Positions 13,727-15,269 of a stretch of 15,269 nt of DNA are shown here, in pieces. The translations under genes were made by a program, and so were the position numbers. Every line of letters starts with the position of its first letter. The first letter of the stretch is position 1. The notes below the pieces were generated by a model. It was given only the letters and a program-made list of their open reading frames with translations, was not told the DNA's origin and ran no database searches. This DNA is from Spartobacteria bacterium (lineage in GTDB: Bacteria; Verrucomicrobiota; Verrucomicrobiia; Chthoniobacterales; UBA10450). The stretch covers positions 1 through 15,269 of the forward strand of contig JAJPJU010000245.1 of the NCBI GenBank assembly GCA_021324035.1. Direction: 5' to 3'.

Positions 13727-14494
13727 GTGCGTTATCTAATCCTTCTGGCTATTGCGCTGGTCGCGGGTCAGTCCTCTGCCGCTGAAGTCATTCCGGCAAA
13801 GCCTGCGAATTACTTCAACGACTACGCCGGCGTGGTTTCGAAAGACGCGGCATCCCGCTTCAACGAGCAGCTCGCCCAGTTCGAACGTGAAACTTCGAAT
13901 CAGGTCGTGGTCGCCGTGTTTCCAAAAATGCAAAGCGACGACGACGTCGCCGCCTATACGCAACGCGTCGCCGAAGCGTGGGGTGTTGGCCAGAAGGATA
14001 AGCGCAATGGTGTCGTGCTGTTCATCTTCACGCAGGATCGGAAAATGTTCATTCAAGTCGGCTATGGCTTGGAAGGCGCACTTCCCGATCTGACTGCGTT
14101 TGATATCACCGAACACCGGATCAAGCCGCACTTTCGGAGCAACGATTATCAAGGGGGGCTCGCCGAGGGAATCGATTCTATTCTCAAAGCGATTCGCGGA
14201 GAATACCAAGGCACGGGGAAAACTGTCTTGGAAAAGGGAGGAACCGCTGGGCCGGGATTCAATCTTGCGCTCTTTCTCTTTTTTGTTGTCGCCCTCATAA
14301 TCATCTCGCGATTGATGCGCGTAATGGGCGGCTACGGCTATTCGTCAGGTCGAAGTGGTCCGGTCTTCATCCCCGGGGGTTTTGGCGGTGGTAGCGGTGG
14401 CGGTTGGTCATCGGGCGACAGCGGAGGCGGATTTAGTGGATTCAGCGGCGGCGGCGGAAGTTTCGGCGGTGGCGGGGCAGGCTCGAGCTGGTAA
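13727..14494 (+). CDS. TPM-domain (YgcG-type) protein with Gly-rich tail
   Basis: A 255-residue exported protein. The signal peptide (VRYLILLAIALVAGQSSAAEV) is followed by a TPM domain (~28-155: YFNDYAGVVSKDAASRFNEQL, NQVVVAVFPKMQ, AWGVGQKDKRNGVVLFIF, VGYGLEGALPDL). A transmembrane helix follows (~180-198, FNLALFLFFVVALIIIS), then a Gly/Ser-rich tail ending GGGGAGSSW, the usual YgcG-type plan. The TPM domain occurs in the TLP18.3/Psb32/MOLO-1 proteins; its bacterial role is uncertain. GTG 13727 gives a clean signal peptide. ATG 13619 is also in frame but would prefix 36 residues encoded by repeat copy B and make an unusually long n-region, so it is less likely. The GTG lies in the right arm of a hairpin (13714-13730). 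It belongs with lemA upstream and two more TPM genes downstream. Confidence 0.85.
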   Translation: MRYLILLAIALVAGQSSAAEVIPAKPANYFNDYAGVVSKDAASRFNEQLAQFERETSNQVVVAVFPKMQSDDDVAAYTQRVAEAWGVGQKDKRNGVVLFIFTQDRKMFIQVGYGLEGALPDLTAFDITEHRIKPHFRSNDYQGGLAEGIDSILKAIRGEYQGTGKTVLEKGGTAGPGFNLALFLFFVVALIIISRLMRVMGGYGYSSGRSGPVFIPGGFGGGSGGGWSSGDSGGGFSGFSGGGGSFGGGGAGSSW

Positions 14495-14498
14495 CCAA

Positions 14499-14921
14499 AT
14501 GCGAACAAAAGAATTTCTCAGCAGGCTTGAGCACGATGAAATCGTGAAGGCGATCCGCGAGGCTGAATTGAAAACGTCCGGTGAGATTCAGGTTTTCATT
14601 CAGCGGGGGAAGTTACTGGGCGATCCACTGCCGGCCGCTCACAACAGGTTTCGCAAACTTCGAATGCACAAAATGCCCGAGCGCAATGCGGTCCTCATTT
14701 TCGTCGCGCCGCGCGCGCACAAGTTTGCCATCGTCGGGGACAAGGCGATCCATCAAAAGTGCGGCGAAGAACTTTGGCAGCGTTTAGTGGAACGCATGCG
14801 CGAACATTTCCGGAACGAGAAATTCAGCCACGCCCTGGTTGAAGCGATCCAAGAAATCGGCGACGCGCTGGCGGCACATTTTCCTAAGGCATCAAAATCA
14901 CCGCGAGATCGCCCCTCGTGA
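14499..14921 (+). CDS. Short cytoplasmic TPM-domain protein
   Basis: A 140-residue protein without signal peptide or membrane segment. It opens EFLSRLEHDEIVKAIREAELKTSGEIQVFIQRG, then KMPERNAVLIFVAPRAHKFAIVGDKAIHQKCG and a helical C-terminus, the pattern of the short TPM group (COG3762-like) commonly placed beside LemA and YgcG-type genes. ATG 14499 lies 4 bases after the previous stop and begins the recognisable domain; the frame is open further upstream to 14355, but that segment is a shadow of the Gly-rich tail of the preceding gene. Its TGA overlaps the next GTG (GTGA, 14918-14921), indicating coupled translation. The function is unknown. Confidence 0.85.
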   Translation: MRTKEFLSRLEHDEIVKAIREAELKTSGEIQVFIQRGKLLGDPLPAAHNRFRKLRMHKMPERNAVLIFVAPRAHKFAIVGDKAIHQKCGEELWQRLVERMREHFRNEKFSHALVEAIQEIGDALAAHFPKASKSPRDRPS

Positions 14922-15181
14922 AGCGAGCGGCTAGTTGTCTTGTCTTGATCGCGTCGTTGCGCGCGAGCGTGGCTTTCGCCGCCGAAGTGATTCCGCCGGC
15001 CCCGACACACTATTTCAACGATTACGTCGGAATCGTTTCGCAATCGGCGGCGGACCAATTCGATCGCCAACTCAGAAAGTTTGACGTCGACACTTCAAAT
15101 CAGGTTGTAGTTGCAGTGTTTTCAAAAATGCAAAGCGACGATGACGTTCCTGCTTATACCCAGCGAGTTTTTTTTGCGTAG
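14918..15181 (+). CDS. Third TPM-domain protein, truncated at the contig end
   Basis: This is the N-terminal part of an exported TPM protein. The signal peptide is VKRAASCLVLIASLRASVAFA-AE, followed by EVIPPAPTHYFNDYVGIVSQSAADQF and NQVVVAVFSKMQSDDDVPAYTQRV. It is a close paralogue of the first TPM protein, with most residues identical from EVIP to AYTQRV. The apparent stop TAG (15179-15181) falls exactly where the paralogue has Trp (AWGVGQ); the frame continues as AVGQEN to ~15199 and then runs into adapter sequence. The stop is therefore probably a sequencing error (TGG read as TAG), also near an 8-T run, and the true gene continued further. The start is GTG 14918, overlapping the preceding stop by four bases. 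Confidence 0.75.
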   Translation: MKRAASCLVLIASLRASVAFAAEVIPPAPTHYFNDYVGIVSQSAADQFDRQLRKFDVDTSNQVVVAVFSKMQSDDDVPAYTQRVFFA

Positions 15182-15200
15182 GCGGTCGGTCAAGAGAACT

Positions 15201-15233
15201 ACCCTCTCTCCCTACACGACTCTCTTCCGAGCG
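15201..15233. other. Illumina TruSeq adapter-like sequence (contaminant)
   Basis: Read ungapped, 28 of 33 positions match the universal TruSeq adapter (the P5-side sequence that ends in CGCTCTTCCGATCT), including CCCTACACGAC (15210-15220) and CTCTTCCGA (15222-15230). This is not genomic DNA. The ~36 GC-rich bases after it (15234-15269) may come from an unrelated molecule and carry no recognisable feature. Confidence 0.9.
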
Positions 15234-15269
15234 CTCGTCCCCGGGCAGGGCCTCCACGGTGACCTCGCG

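Noticed and set aside
11781..13731. CRISPR array based on repeated palindromic units
   Set aside because: Only two copies exist, ~1.85 kb apart and separated by genes, with no regular spacers and no cas genes.
14355..14498. Earlier start for the short TPM gene within the Gly-rich tail of its neighbour
   Set aside because: This segment is an out-of-frame reading of the GGC-rich repeats and the domain begins at ATG 14499.
15072..15257. Minus-strand 61-codon frame at the window end
   Set aside because: It runs through the adapter sequence; its EESRVGREG segment is translated adapter.

Overview
The window looks like one end of a bacterial metagenome contig, most likely from a soil-type Verrucomicrobiota (Spartobacteria/Chthoniobacterales-like). 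This assignment is inference. It rests on a long Pro-Thr linker protein of a kind common there, the mosaic of housekeeping and envelope genes, sparse Shine-Dalgarno sites and small palindromic intergenic repeats. No rRNA or tRNA gene supports it directly. Every gene lies on the + strand and coding density is high; no gap exceeds 300 bases.

Layout: (1) 1-509, the 3' end of a Pro/Thr-rich, probably exported protein. (2) 545-2055, a tight cluster of a family 2 glycosyltransferase, a GNAT acetyltransferase and a KdgF-like cupin. (3) 2118-2384, a small GlsB/YeaQ-type membrane protein. (4) 2502-5138, the classic rpsO-pnp pair (ribosomal protein S15 and polynucleotide phosphorylase), with a 55-nt rod-like inverted repeat in the pnp leader. 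(5) 5231-7969, a soluble PAS sensor kinase and a sigma54-dependent NtrC-type response regulator, with a strong hairpin on the kinase stop codon and a perfect palindrome just before the regulator start. (6) 7959-11790, a GT-C type membrane glycosyltransferase, glmM (UDP-GlcNAc precursor synthesis) and scpB (SMC complex). (7) 11840-12898, an exported serine beta-lactamase-like hydrolase. (8) 12942 to the end, lemA followed by three TPM-domain genes (exported and membrane-anchored, cytoplasmic, exported and truncated).

The main non-coding signals are two copies of a tandem-hairpin repeat, at 11781-11832 and 13632-13682. Their second stems differ by compensatory changes. One copy supplies the scpB stop codon and the other sits across the 5' end of a TPM gene. 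A separate 71-bp imperfect palindrome lies between pnp and the kinase.

The last ~70 bases are not reliable genomic sequence. Positions 15201-15232 match the Illumina TruSeq adapter with a few errors, so the last gene is cut by a chimeric or adapter-containing contig end, and its apparent stop at a conserved Trp codon is probably a sequencing error. Functionally, the window combines RNA turnover and translation genes, a two-component system, peptidoglycan-precursor and glycan-transfer genes, and a LemA/TPM envelope module.
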